From Persicaria tinctoria (lineage: Eukaryota > Streptophyta > Magnoliopsida > Caryophyllales > Polygonaceae), in NCBI GenBank assembly GCA_037127255.1, contig JBANSL010000013.1:26631688-26695687 (forward strand): 64,000 nt of DNA. Reading direction: 5' to 3'. Position numbers and translations under genes: made by a program. Positions 23,219 through 35,040 of the stretch are shown piece after piece. The notes below the pieces were generated by a model. That model did not search any database. It was not told where the DNA came from and saw only the letters and a program-made list of their open reading frames with translations. Each line of letters opens with the position of its first letter. The stretch's first letter is position 1.

Positions 23219-23340
23219 AAATTGAAAATTATTATTATAGTTATAAATAATATTTGCTCAAAATAATAATACTAATAATATATTATTATTATTCTATAAT
23301 ATTATAATATTATTATTATTATAAAAATTATTATTATATG
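22931..23340. repeat. (AAT)n microsatellite and AT-rich derivative
   Basis: Long runs of AAT or ATT in both orientations fill the right half of hAT element 3. The cleanest array is at about 22931-23010. Confidence 0.85.
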
Positions 23341-24524
23341 CGGGACGGGACGGGATTTGCGGGATCCCACCGGGATCGTCCCGCGTAATTTTTGCGGGAC
23401 GGGATTCGCTATTTTGTCCTAAATCCCACCGGGATCGGGATGGGATCGGGGCGGGACCGGGATTTGTGCCCACCCCTAGTGATAACTACCTAATGATCAG
23501 GAGATGGGTCTCCAATTTCGACGTCTGGAAGGATGACAACGTATACAACACTTACAACATGGGTCCATATACCGGGGTTGAGCCTAGAATATTTCCACGA
23601 CGACTTTCTTTAGAGAGTAGGGAAGAAGATAGGTCGTGTAATTAGGGTAGATAAAATGACATTAGATGCAGATAGGGGCCAATTTGTGAGGCTGGGTATA
23701 GAGATCGACACTACCAAGCCTTTGTTGTCCAAATTTCGGTTCAATGGTAGGCTATGGTCTATACAGTATGAGGGCATCCGGATGTTGTGTTACAATTGCG
23801 GTAAAATCGGCCACGAGCAGGCCCAATGTCATCTGACAGTGTAATCAACAGATATGGATATACAAGAAGAGAGAATTTTGATTGTGAACCCACAGACACG
23901 GCCAAATCAGACCACATATGCTGAGATGGAGAACAATGTGTATGGAGGTTGGATGAAGCCTGCTAAACCGGCCAGCAAAACAAGAGGGTTGAGTAAGACT
24001 CAAGGTACGAATATGGCAGAGGTTGGTCAGATGGGGGCAAACACAAAAGGAAAGTCGATCGAGAAGAATATGGCAGAGGCTGGGCCCTTGGGCAAGCAAA
24101 AGCACATGAACTCAGTTCTAGCATCCACATTAGGGTCACGGTGCATGTTGTTGGATGAAGAGGAAGTTAGAGGTCCCCAAGGTATCATCATCCGGGACCA
24201 TAACAACGATGGAATGGAGAGTGGATCCACAAAAGAGGGGAATAAGGAGTCTGCAACCTTACCAACTAGGAAGGGTAAGGAGAAGCAGCAAGACACACCC
24301 TCGCATGACCTTGACAAGCACCTAGAAAGCCACATTGAAAGCACTGAGATAGATTCAACAAGAAAGGCTGCATTGCTAGAGGATACGTTGTCTGATGGAC
24401 AGAAGCTACAAGAGAACATGAACGCAACCGGCCCAATCTGAATGTCACAAAAGGCCCGTATCACTAAGTCAGGAGGAGAAAACCTCTTTGTCAAACCAAT
24501 CGCAACTAAAAACAAATAAAAAAG

Positions 24525-27500
24525 ACTAATTTCCTTGTGCTTTGTTCTGGCCTGAAAAGCTGGATTCTTTGTCATGGATATAGCTGATTTGTTGTCACAC
24601 CAGATCGACATAGCTTCACTTTGTTCAATTCCAAAGTCAGACATCAATTTTCCTAGCCACAATGCCTATCTTGCAGCTGCACCTGCTGCTACATACTCAG
24701 CTTTTGAGGATGATAGAGCCACAATCTCTTGTTTCTTAGAGCTCCATGTGATGGCACCTGATCCAAACCCAAATACAGACCCTGATGTGCTTCTTCTGTC
24801 GTCTATACAGCCTGCCCAATCACTGTCTGTATAGCCTTGCAACTTGAAGTCTTTCATATTCTCATACCAGATTCCCAACTATAAGGTCCCTACTACATAC
24901 TTCAGTATCCTCTTAGTAGCTCCCATGTGCTGCTTTGTTGGCTCATGCATGTATCTGGATACAACACTCACACAGTAGGCTATATCAGGCCTAGTGTGAG
25001 TAAGATAATTCAGACCTCCCACAAGACTTCTATAGCATTTCTCATATGCTTTCTCAGTGCCATCCATCCTCTGCAATTTCTCATTCATGTTCATTGGAGT
25101 GTGAGCAATCTCACACTTCTCCATTTGGAATTTCTTCAAGAGATCTCGAGCATACTTTTCTTGGTACCTTCTTCACTTTGTTTCACCTCTAGTCCAAGAA
25201 AGTATTGGAGTAGCCCCAAATTAGTCATCTCAAACTTCTTCATCATGACATTCTTGAACTGCTCTAACATCTCTTGTGAATTGCTTAGGTAGATAATGTC
25301 ATGTATATACAAACACACAATAATGAACTCACCCTTTTTTCCCTTCTTGACATAGAGGGTTGGCTCATTTTCACTTCTCACAAACTGATTTCTTAGAAAG
25401 AAATCATCTATCTTGTTGTACCAGGCTCTAGGAGCCTGCGTGAGCCCATACAATGCCTTCTTCAACTTGTACACCTTGAACTCATCACCCTTCTCTTCAT
25501 ATCCCAAAGGTCGCTCCACAAACACCTCTTCTTGTAGCTCACCATTCAGAAATACTGACTTAACATCTAACTGAAAGATAGGCAGCTTCCACTGAGCTGC
25601 CAATGCTAGCACCACTCTTATTGTCTCCAGCCTTGCTACAGGTGAGAAGGTTTCTTCATAATCCATCCCTTCTTGCTGTGAGTATCCCTTAGCCACAAGC
25701 CATGCCTTGTGCTTTCGAATACTTCCATCTGTGTTATACTTGGTCCTAAACACCCATTTAAGACCAATGACATTCTTTCCCTTGAGCGATTCCACAAGTT
25801 CCCAAGTGTCATTCTTCTTGATGGCTTTCATCTCTTCATTCATAGCCAGCTGCCAATGGTTCTCACCCTTTGCTTCCTCAAAGCTCACTGGATCTGTTGC
25901 AATCAATGCAAAGCCAACTCTCACACTTCTGTCATACACATCAGCAAGTGACCTCATCTTTCTAGGAGGAGAATCACTTGAAACACTTGAAGGAGAACCA
26001 CCTTGACTGCTTGATGAACTGGCAAGACCAGTAGGGGTTGATGGTGTGCTTGGATTTGAGCCATCATTGTCACTTGGCTCACCACCTTGATCAGTCTCCT
26101 TATCTGTAATGTCTAGGGAAATCAGCTCTTGCAACCCATCTCCTCTCTCACTTTGCTTCCATTCCCACTTACTGCCTTCATAAAAAACCACATTGCTGCT
26201 AATAATCACTCTTCCATTTGCAAGATTGAACAACTTGTATGCTTTTGATTGTGAAGCATATCCAATGAACACACATTTCTCTGCCTTATCATCCAGTTTC
26301 TGTCTCAAGTTGATCAAAGTGTATGCCACACAACCAAACACTTTCAAATGATCAACACCTGGCTTTCTTCCCTTTAGAACTTCATATGGAGTTCTGTTCA
26401 ACACAACTTTTGTTGGAGAGATATTTAACAAGTACACTGCAGTTGCCACTGCTTCACACCAGAACTTATTTGGAACTCCCTTGGCCTTCATCATGCTTCT
26501 AGCCATTTCCACAACAATCTTATTTTTCCTCTCTGCCACTCCACTTTGCTCAGGAGTGTATAGAGCTGTCAAATCTCTCCTAATTCCATTCTCATAAAAA
26601 AACTCATTGAATTCATTTGATAAGAATTCACCTCCTTTGTCAGTCCTGAGAGCCTTGATCTTCATCTCTAACCGATTCTCAATCATCACTTTAAATCTCT
26701 TGAAATTGAGAAAGGTTTCAGACTTGTGCTTCTGAAAAAACACCCAACTCATTCTGCTATAGTCGTCTGTCACCAACAGAAAATACTTACTTCGTCCCAT
26801 GGATTCAGTTTGCATTGGTCCACAAAGATCTGCATGTAACAACTCAAGACATTGAGTTGCTCTCCAAGCTGATCCACTTGGAAATGACCCTCTCAGCTGC
26901 TTGCCATACACACAACCTTCACAAAACTCTAGATCAATGAGCTTAGGCAAACCTTGGACCATTTCTTTTGCACTCAGCATCTTCAGACTTTGCATATTCA
27001 AGTGTCTATACCTCTAATGCCACAGCTCAGATTCTTCTACACCTTTAGCTGCCATTGCCTTGCTTACATCAGAAGTTAAGTTAATAGGAAACATCCTATT
27101 TGCAGTCATTGACACACTCACCACAATATGACCTGTCTTCTTCTCCCTAATCACACATGTATCCTCATAAAAAAGCAAAGAAAAACCACTTTGCTGCAAC
27201 TGACCTACACTTAGCAAATTGTGAGCTAAACCAGGAACAAACTGAACATCACACAATGCCTTTTCTCCACCCGGAACATTGGCAATTGTCACTGTGCCTT
27301 TCCCTTCAACTTGCAGTACTTTATCATCTCCAAGTCTCACCTTACTTCTCTTGGTTTCATCAAGCTCTTTGAACATTTTCCTTGAGCTTGACATGTTGTT
27401 TGAGCAACCAATGTCCAAGTACCAAATGGCAGACATACTCTCTTCAGTGGTGGTAAGAGCCATGAACAACTTCTCTTCTTTATCTGCATTTTCTGAGAAA

Positions 27501-28459
27501 TTTGCCCCTTTGCTCTCATTTTCTTGCTTATCCCATCACTGAGCCTCCTTATGCCCATATCTCTTGTAATAGTAACACTTAATGTTGCTTCTATAGGACC
27601 TTGAATCACTGTGATTTCCCCTGGAAGATTCCTTCCACTGCTCTCTCCCAGAATCACTTCCTTGACCTCTTTCTTGACCACTAGAAGATCCTCTTCCTTG
27701 ACCTCTACCACCACGACCTCTATAGCTGCCTCTATGACCACCTCTTCTTCTATGGCCACCTCTGTAACCTCCTCTACTTGAAGAACTTTCACCCTTGTTC
27801 TTTGAACTGTCATCCTTGACTTGAAGCAACTTTTCTTCCTTGACATCACTGCTCCTACTCAACCTTTCTTCATGTGCATGAAGAGAGCTTGTTAGCTCCT
27901 CAAACCTGTAAACTGCTAAGTCCTTAGACTCTTCTATAGCAGCTACCACATGGTCGAATTTCTTTGTGAGACTCCTCAGAACCTTACTCACAACCTTTTC
28001 ATTGCTAACCTCTTCACCATAAGTTCTCATATGGTTTACAATACCTGTGACTCTAGACAAGTAGGCATGCACACTTTCATTGTCCTACATCACCAATGTT
28101 TCAAAATCTCTTCTAAGAGATTGAAACTTCACAGTGATGACCCTTCTGTCACCCATATACTCTTGCTTCAACACTTCCCAAGCATTATGTGTTGTTTGAG
28201 AGGCTGCTATCCTTGGGAACACTTCATCATCCAAGGCTGATTGTATCATGAACAAGGACTTGGAGTCCTTCTTCCTCTTCTCTCTCAACTGTTGATCTGG
28301 CTCACCAACAGCAGTGTCCTCGAAACCTTGATCCACCAAGTTCCAAACTTCCTGAGACTTGAAGAGGGTTGTCATCTTCAAGCTCCAGAAGTGGTAGTTC
28401 ACACCTTTGAACATAGGCAATTGAGGATTGCCAACACCACCACTTCCATTGTTCTGCAT
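24525..28459 (-). pseudogene. Ty1/copia polyprotein pseudogene (Copia-B): gag, protease, integrase, RT, RNase H
   Basis: In minus order: gag from 28459 (PMFKGVNYHFWSLKM), an RGG-rich region and a damaged zinc knuckle (CYYYKRYGHKEAQ then TGA). Protease follows (IWYLDIGCSNNMSS, with DIG where DSG is usual), then GAG-pre-integrase and integrase (ELLHADLCGPM, ALRTDKGGEF, GVAERKN). RT follows (HKAWLVAKGYSQQEG, FQLDVKSVFLNGELQEEVF), then RNase H (GYTDSDWAGCIDDRRSTSG, ALSSSKAEYVAA, CDNKSAISMTKNPAF). The RT catalytic motif reads CLYIHD where YVDD is expected, so one catalytic Asp is lost. Stops near 28085, 27538 and 27011, and a frameshift near 25145, also break it. The 3' end stops after RNase H at about 24525 where LINE sequence begins, and no 3' LTR is present. 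Confidence 0.9.
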
Positions 28460-28553
28460 TTTCGAACAATAACTTTCACACCTTGTGTTTCCCTGTGTTT
28501 AGCCTTACTTCACTCAACCCAAAAGCTCAAACCCAGCAAGAGCACTGCTCTTA

Positions 28554-28985
28554 GCTCTTATACCAACTGTTGGAACTGAACCCGTGGATCAAACACACAC
28601 ATACACACTAAGATTCGAGGACTCAACTCTAGGAAGAACACACAGCACACACTTGACAGTTTTCGATAAAAGCCTCACTTGATTGATTGATTCACACCAC
28701 ACTACTAAAGCTATTAGAAAACATAAGTAACTGCATAAAATTGACAATTCAATCCACTTCCCCACTAACAAATTACCTAGGAAGTGATTCAACACAACAT
28801 AACTGACTTTAACTGACATTCTAACTTCTGCTATTACTCGACTTCGACATCGTAAGTCGACTACGACTAAACCAACAACACAGAAAACTTGAACTTTTAC
28901 TGTCATTCGATGTTGACTAACTAAGTTGATATCGACAAAACTAAAAAACAGAACTAGCTTGCTTGGAACCTTGGATTACTAACTA
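28554..28985 (-). repeat. Primer binding site and 5' LTR (part) of Copia-B
   Basis: On minus, 28566-28554 reads TTGGTATAAGAGC, a decayed initiator-Met tRNA primer site (TGGTATCAGAGC). The LTR end is at 28568 (TGTTGG on plus, CCAACA on minus). The LTR extends to higher coordinates, but its outer border cannot be fixed without a partner. About 28980 is where GC-rich unrelated DNA begins. Decayed copies of the GTCGATATC-type motif lie at 28848-28940. Confidence 0.6.
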
Positions 28986-30807
28986 ACTTTTAACAAGGCT
29001 GAGCAGCGAGGCGAGCGCAGGGAGGGGGCAGCGAGGGCCGAGCTGGGCTGGCTGATCGGCGTGGAGGAGTTGCAGGCGAGCCTCGTCGGACCCGACGCTG
29101 CACATGCGTGGGCTGGGCTCTCCATTTTTTTTTTCGGGAAGGAGATGGCCAGCTTGGCACCTGGGGGGCCCACCTTTTTACTAACTTATATATATATGTT
29201 ATACTGTATGTGTTATTCGTTAATCCGGGTTGGAATTATATAATGGGTTTGGTTCGGTTCGGTTCGGTTAATCCGTTTATTTATTTAACTAATTAGCGGA
29301 ATTAAAATTATTATATATATACAATATTATTTGAGGTTTTAAGAGATAAAATATTATTTTAGAAGAATTATAAGGGTTGGTTTATTAAATAAAAATGGTT
29401 TGAATTTTTGAGAATTTGGAAAAGAATTTCAAGGTCGGAAAATGATTTAATAAATAAATTGAGAAAAGGGAAGTTGAGAAAATGAATTTCAAGCTAGAAA
29501 ATGATGTATTAAATAATTAAAAAAGGGTTCTGCTAACATTTTTAAGAATTGGGATTTCTAACCGTTTGACTCGGATTTTGAAACGGCTTGAGACTAACTT
29601 GGGGATATGACTTATTCCATAACTAACTAGCATGATGATATGATCAGTTGACAAACGGCATGCTGTGTGACTAATAACATGACTTGTGGTGATTTATTAT
29701 AAGAGGTTAAAAGGTTATATAATTGTGACGAGTTAGTAGGATATTATCGAACAAATTATGCTTTATGATTGTGATGAACTGTTGGGATATATGCAGATAT
29801 GATGAGTATGAGCATGCAGATCTGGTTGATGATTTATGGTGGGCGATGTGACTTTATGGAACGTGCGATACGATGATATTTACGATATGTTACTTGTGCT
29901 ATTGATTGGTGTTTGTGCTTGAGTGCTTGATAGTTAGACATAGACTTATATATATTCTCGTTCTGTAATTAGGTGATACTTTGTGATTATGAACGATGTG
30001 TGCTGGATCTTCTATTATGTTGTTCTGCATAGCCAGGTAAGTCCCTTCGGAGCTTACTCATATTGAAATAGAGATATTCTCTGCTTTAGGTGCATGATAT
30101 ACTAGGTGCTTTCACTCATGATCAGCATGCCATGTAGTACCATGTTAGGTCGCATTGACCGTTGAGCATTCTATTTCTTTATGCGTATGTAAACAGAACG
30201 GTCGTTATCTGTGAAGTAACTAGAGTCTTTGCTAGGGTTATAGGACGACCCAGTCCCATCGGGTCCCGTCTTGAGTCAATCGAGTCATGGAACTTTCTTT
30301 ACTTATATTATGAGCTGCATGCGGGCTTTAGGGTTGGGCATGGGTGCCGCCCGATTATTATGGCATGCGTGCCGTCACTTATGAGCTGCCTGCGGGCTTT
30401 AGGGTTAGGCATGCGTGCCGCCCGATTATTATGGCATGCGTGCCGCCTCTGCCCTATCGGAAGGGGGTGGAGGTAGGACAAAGATATACCACTTGGTATT
30501 TTGAGCTAAGACCTTATTATTATTATGCACTTGATCTTAGGAGCATGTTAGTGTTTTAATGTTCCGTCTTGCATCTAGAAACATCTTTATTAGGTATAGC
30601 GTATGTGTGTGCTTAGGGCTGGGATGCAGAGCCAAAGTGGGCATCGATCTGATCCCGCGCACTACCAATTTTTTTAGGTATCTTTTATGCTTACTACTAT
30701 TGATGCTGATTTGGCTCCATGACCGCGGGGTCTAATATGGCGGAAAGAGAGAGTTGAGATTCCGACTTCACCAATTTAATTACGGTTTGGATTTGAATGG
30801 TTGATCA
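28986..30807. other. Non-coding repetitive DNA of unassigned origin
   Basis: A GC-rich block (28995-29170) and a (GGTTC)n-like run at about 29250-29270 precede long AT-rich DNA. A 71-bp tandem duplication lies at 30309-30447. CGCGGGGTCT occurs twice (about 30725 and 30857). The overall texture suggests LTR or untranslated DNA of another retrotransposon, but no ends, PBS or coding domain were found. Confidence 0.35.
30309..30447. repeat. Tandem duplication, 2 x 71 bp
   Basis: TATGAGCTGC, then TGCGGGCTTTAGGGTT, then GCCGCCCGATTATTATGGC occur twice, with starts at 30309 and 30380 and about three differences. Confidence 0.85.
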
Positions 30808-31543
30808 TGTTTTGACCCGGCTCTGCCGTGGCACCCCCTTGTATTATGCTTTACTCCGCGGGGTCTCAAAAAGGGGAGACCCGGGCCCGATTTCACTAAG
30901 CAAAGCAGATCTTTACAAGGTAACAAACACCCAAGACAAGCGGTGAGCAAGACGCATACAACAACATAGATACAAGAAGATACAAATAAAGGAACACGAA
31001 GCAAGGAACAGAAAACCCCCTTATGATCTCAGATCCAAGATCTGAGATGTAGCCGATGAAGACGATGGAGCCATGCTTGGAGATTAAGCTCTGACTTCGT
31101 CTTCTTCTTTCTTCTAGCAGGACCTTCATCTTCAGATCACCAATGGAGGGAAGATCTGACCGACTTCTCCTGAGCGCCTCTAAGCTCTCTCTCTCTCTCT
31201 CTCTGGATTAGGGTTTACCTTCAACTAACGATGCCAAGTAAGTGAAGCTAGGGTTAGAAAGCGAGCATATATAGAGGTAGGTTAAATTGAAACGATGTGT
31301 TCCAAGTTCCAACTTAAGACATCCTCAAGTTTCCACACTTAGCTTCACACTCAAAACTACAAAAAGGATCTAGATTCCGGGGGATAGGAGAGCTGGGATG
31401 GGCTTCTGGCTTGGGCTATATGGCCGAAAGCTTACATTTTCCAAACCTAATCATTAGCCCCTAACCTTGCCCACCTAGCTTGCTTTAGGTTTTATTTGTT
31501 ACACTTATACATAATACAAAGTAGGAGAATTATATGCATTACA
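30808..31543 (-). repeat. 3' LTR of Copia-D (inner edge firm, outer edge approximate)
   Basis: The inner border is at 31543. On minus, a polypurine-type stretch GAGAATTATGGGGCAAAT is followed by TGTAATGCATATAATTC, the LTR start. A (CT)n run lies near 31186-31203. The outer border near 30808 (TGTTTTGACC) is a guess by analogy with the Copia-C LTR. Confidence 0.5.
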
Positions 31544-31648
31544 ATTTGCCCCATAATTCTCAAGCTTTGTGCATGATCTGTTTCACCAGTAGCAAAACCA
31601 TGAGATCAGGTGGGCAACGTATCCGTCCTCGACCCAGGTACCTGCATG

Positions 31649-33052
31649 CTAAGGAGACATTATATTAAGATAATCCCTGCAAAAACAAAACTTGTTAGCA
31701 GGAACAATCTTAGTCCCAAAGTCGGATGGGTTCATGTCTCTCTTGATCTTCTTCACCTCAAGTACTTTCTCTTCCAGTTTTTCTATGATAAAGTGGGACC
31801 TGACATCAATATGTTTTGTTCTCTCATGGTACATTGGGTCCTTGCATAGGTACAATGCACTCTAAGAATCTGTAAGAATCACAGGCATGAAAAGTTTCTT
31901 ATGGAATACTTCCTTCAACAATCTTTTTAGCCAGATGGCTTCATTTGCTGCTTCTATTGCTGCTATGCACTCAGCCTCAGTGGACGAGAGAGCCACTACA
32001 GGCTGCAGCTGAGACTTCCAAAAAATGCAATTTCCTGCCCAAGTAACATAGAAAGCAGTAGTAGATTTCCAGTTGTCTTTGTTACTGGCATAATCAGAGT
32101 CCACAAAGCCCTGCAAGTCTGGAGTATTGTTATGAGCACCAAAGATCAAGCAATGGTCCTTAGTACCACACAAGTACCTTAACAGATACTTCATTGCAGA
32201 CCAATGTGCTTCTCCAGGATTAGCCATGAACTTGCTAAACACACTTATGGAGAATGCCTAGTCAGGTCTAGTACAAAGCATAGCATACATGACAGAAGCC
32301 ACAACAACATCATAGGGGCACTTGGCCATCCTTTGTTTATCATCTGGTGTTGTGGGGAAATGCCTTTTTGTGAGCTCCAAGTGCCCCCCTAAGGGGACTG
32401 GAGCATGCTTAGAAGAAAGCATATTAATTAAATCTAGACAACATGATGTGCACATAATCAGATTGAGACAATTTCATCAATTTGTTTTTTCTATCTCTGA
32501 TTATACTAATCCTCAAGATTTTCTGAGCAGGACTTAAGTGTTTTATATCAAAGTGCTTCATCAGATTCTTTTTTACTCCACTTATAACAAGCAAAGAATC
32601 ACATGTAAAAAGAATATCATCGACATATAACATAATATAAATGGGACAGGGAGAAGCACTTTTCTGATATAAACAAGTGTCATATTTACTTCTCTTGAAG
32701 CCAAGGGATCTCATGCACATATCAAACTTCTTATTCCATTGTCTAGGGGACTGCTTGAGTCAATAGATGGATTTTTTAAGCAAGCAAGCATGATCAGGAT
32801 GATTCTTATCTATAAAGCCCCTAGGATGCTTCATACAGATAGTTTCATCTAGATCACCATGTAAAAAAGTTGTCTTAACATCCATTTGTTCAAGTTCATG
32901 GTCATCTATAGAAGTAATGGCAAGCAACAATCTAAAGGTTTTATACTTCAAAACAGGAGCAAAGATATCATTATAATCAAGACCTTCACATTGAGTAAAA
33001 CCTTTTGCCACAAGCCTAGCTTTAAACTTAGGTGGATCAGAGGAATTCAAGC
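31649..33052 (-). pseudogene. Copia-D RT (C-terminal part) and RNase H
   Basis: In minus order from 33052: [42 protein letters not shown] then a stop, an intact catalytic LYVDDILFT, CPYDVVVASVMYAMLCTRPD, DSDYASNKDNWKST, ALSSTEAECIAA and the end of RNase H (HERTKHIDVRSHF, FGTKIVPANKF). Stops and a frameshift near 32424-32460 inactivate it. The 5' half of the same element is at 49950-51920. The reading frame at 33052 continues exactly into the frame ending at 49950 once Gypsy-A and one CAAGC copy are removed. Confidence 0.9.
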
Positions 33053-35040
33053 TATTGTAGGGAGGAAATCGAGTTTAAAATATAATGAAATAGATCAAAC
33101 CAGATTCATGCCCACGCAAATGATTACAAGACCTCCTCCTGATGTAGCAGTGGGAAGTCAGGATTGATCCTCGAGGAAGCGTGTCAGCGGATCTCAGGTA
33201 GTGGAGAAATCTCACAGGCAGAAAATCAAACAGACAAACAGAAATAACAGAGAAAAGCAGAAAAGAAACGAAAACAGAAAACTTTGGTCGATATTGAGTG
33301 TTGTTACTCAATATCGAGTAGGAAAATCGACCAACAGTGGTCAATATCAACTGACAACAGAAACAGAACACAAGTGCAGAAATCTGGTCGATATCGACTA
33401 AGAAAATCGACTATAACACTCAATATCGACTGCAGAAACTTGAAAACTCGGAACTTTGTGAAATAAATCAATGAACTAAAATACTTCCAAGATCAGGGAT
33501 TCAACACCACAACGATAACCATGTAAAATGACACCTAAAGGCATAAAAGATCATGCTTTTCATCAAATAACTTTCGTTATTAACAAATAGGAATATAAAG
33601 GCTTTCGCATAAACCCTAATTGTTACTAACCCTTTTCACATAAATAATCCAAGTTGTATTAAGATCACTTTCGCTTCAATAACATAAATAAGGATCACCT
33701 TCAACTTTCGCAAAAGAATCATGCTCGCAGGGATAGAAGACGAATTGCATAAAAAGATCAAACATTTACCGCATCAACTCACATGGCTACCATCGGGCTC
33801 ACCCTGACCCTAGAAGTGGGTGGACTACTCGCTCTTCATCATGAATAAACTCATCAAAGATTTCAGGAAAATAAATTGCATTAAAAATAACCAAAACTTA
33901 CAACCGATCGAAGCCAAAACCGCTTTCGCAAACTCCAACTCTTCTCGGCTACAAGCTCTCTCTCTCTCTCTCTCTCTAGTTACTACCTCTTCTCCTTCTC
34001 TAGAATTGAATGTATGATTGAATGAATGAAAAAAAACCAGCCATATAGGCTTTATTTATAGGCTTCCTTCCCTCCCTAATTAGGAAAGAATTACCTATCT
34101 ATATCTATATCTATCTATATAAATTATTAAGATAAAAACATGGAAATAAAGAAATAAATCTCTAAAGGAATTATATCTAAAGTAGGTAAACATCTCTTCC
34201 TCTTGATAGCACTTGATAGATCTTGATGGAATTTGCTCTCGAAAATATCTCTATTGAATTCGGGATAAAATCTTAACAAGAAGTCGGTTAAGCTCAAAAT
34301 CGGCCTCTGTGGGTCCAGTCGATATCGACTAGCATGACCCGATATCGACCTGGCATTTTCCGTCTTCAGCTTCAGACACTCAATATCGGCTCTCAGGGTC
34401 AAAATCGAGTTGGGTGTTACTCGATATCGAGTTAGGGTACTCGATATCGACTTGCTCCTTTCTTTGCTCAGCTTCTTGACTCGATTATGGGGAATTGACC
34501 CGATATGGCCAACTCGATATCGACTAGGACATGTCGATATCGACTTCTTCTCTTCTTCCTTGGCCGATTTTTTGGATTTTTGGGTGGAAATCGAGTGGAT
34601 GACTCGATATTGAGTGAGTGTACTCGATATCGACCTGTGATTTTCGACTCGATTTTCTTGCTCTTTAGCTTTTTGCTCTGTTCTTGAAACGCACTTTCCC
34701 GAGTCCTTGTTCGTCGGATTGACGCATATGACCATGCGTTGGAAAACTCTTTTCAAGGGCTACAATTCTCATGAAGACTTCAAAACTTGATTTGGAATGA
34801 TGAATGGCGAAAAGTGGGATTTCCTCCAGCTGCACCATCCTTAGCTTCTTCATGACTTCCCTTTAAGCTTCAAGTGCGTCCGATTTCTGCGAAATATAAC
34901 AAAAACTTGTGTAGGCCTCCATAATTGGAAAATAAGTGTAAACTACACAGATTCTGTACTATTCTAGCCCAAATGCATGAAATATATGCAGAAAACGATA
35001 TAAAAGTAACTATAAAACATGGCGAATTAGGCTCACAACA
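33053..35040 (-). repeat. 3' LTR of Gypsy-A
   Basis: It runs (minus) from TGTTGTGAGCC at 35040 to CCTACAATA at 33053, where the terminal CA is mutated. A polypurine tract (AGTATGGGGTGTT) adjoins at 35041-35055. A TATA box (CTATAAATAAAGCC on minus) lies at about 34049-34062 and a (CT)n run at 33957-33977. TCGATATCGA motifs cluster at 33285-33440 and 34310-34640. About 10 mismatches in the first 195 bp against the other LTR suggest roughly 5% divergence there. Confidence 0.9.
34310..34640. repeat. TCGATATCGA motif cluster in the Gypsy-A 3' LTR
   Basis: At least six palindromic copies occur, including two pairs whose starts are exactly 20 bp apart (34421/34441 and 34517/34537 regions). The 34421/34441 pair is a single copy in the other LTR. 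Decayed forms TCAATATCGG and TCGATATTGA also occur. Confidence 0.9.

Larger units (their letters stand above)
22100..23478. mobile_element. Non-autonomous hAT element 3
   Basis: Ends TAGGGGTGGGCAC and GTGCCCACCCCTA are perfect inverted repeats. A perfect 8-bp duplication GTGATAAC flanks it (22092-22099, 23479-23486). Subterminal regions carry many CGGGACGGGAT copies. The 1379-bp element is larger than its relative at 16561 because its middle holds a LINE fragment and AAT-rich DNA (22558-23340). It interrupts the LINE ORF1 reading frame. Confidence 0.93.
21509..24517 (+). pseudogene. LINE ORF1 (DUF4283 and CCHC zinc knuckle), split by hAT element 3
   Basis: The first part (21509-22099) has MVTAAGPTLQTM, then ITLSAAEKRDLRRSWANSLI, YIQLKRRIEQKWAPKG, YYVAKFTNVEDYNHVLSQGP and WMIGD, a DUF4283 domain of plant LINE ORF1. 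Two in-frame TAA codons lie near 21821-21829. The domain resumes after the hAT element at 23479 (YLMIRRWVSNFDVW). After a frameshift it continues at 23641-23844 with TTKPLLSKFRFNGRLW and the knuckle CYNCGKIGHEQAQC. The charged C-terminal region runs to about 24517 and ends in an A-rich stretch. Removing the hAT element and one TSD copy restores the original frame at that point. The protein would bind LINE RNA. This copy is inactive. Confidence 0.82.

Noticed and set aside
28986..30807. Annotating this as a chromovirus LTR
   Set aside because: The texture is suggestive, but no TG/CA pair, target duplication, PBS or coding domain supports it.
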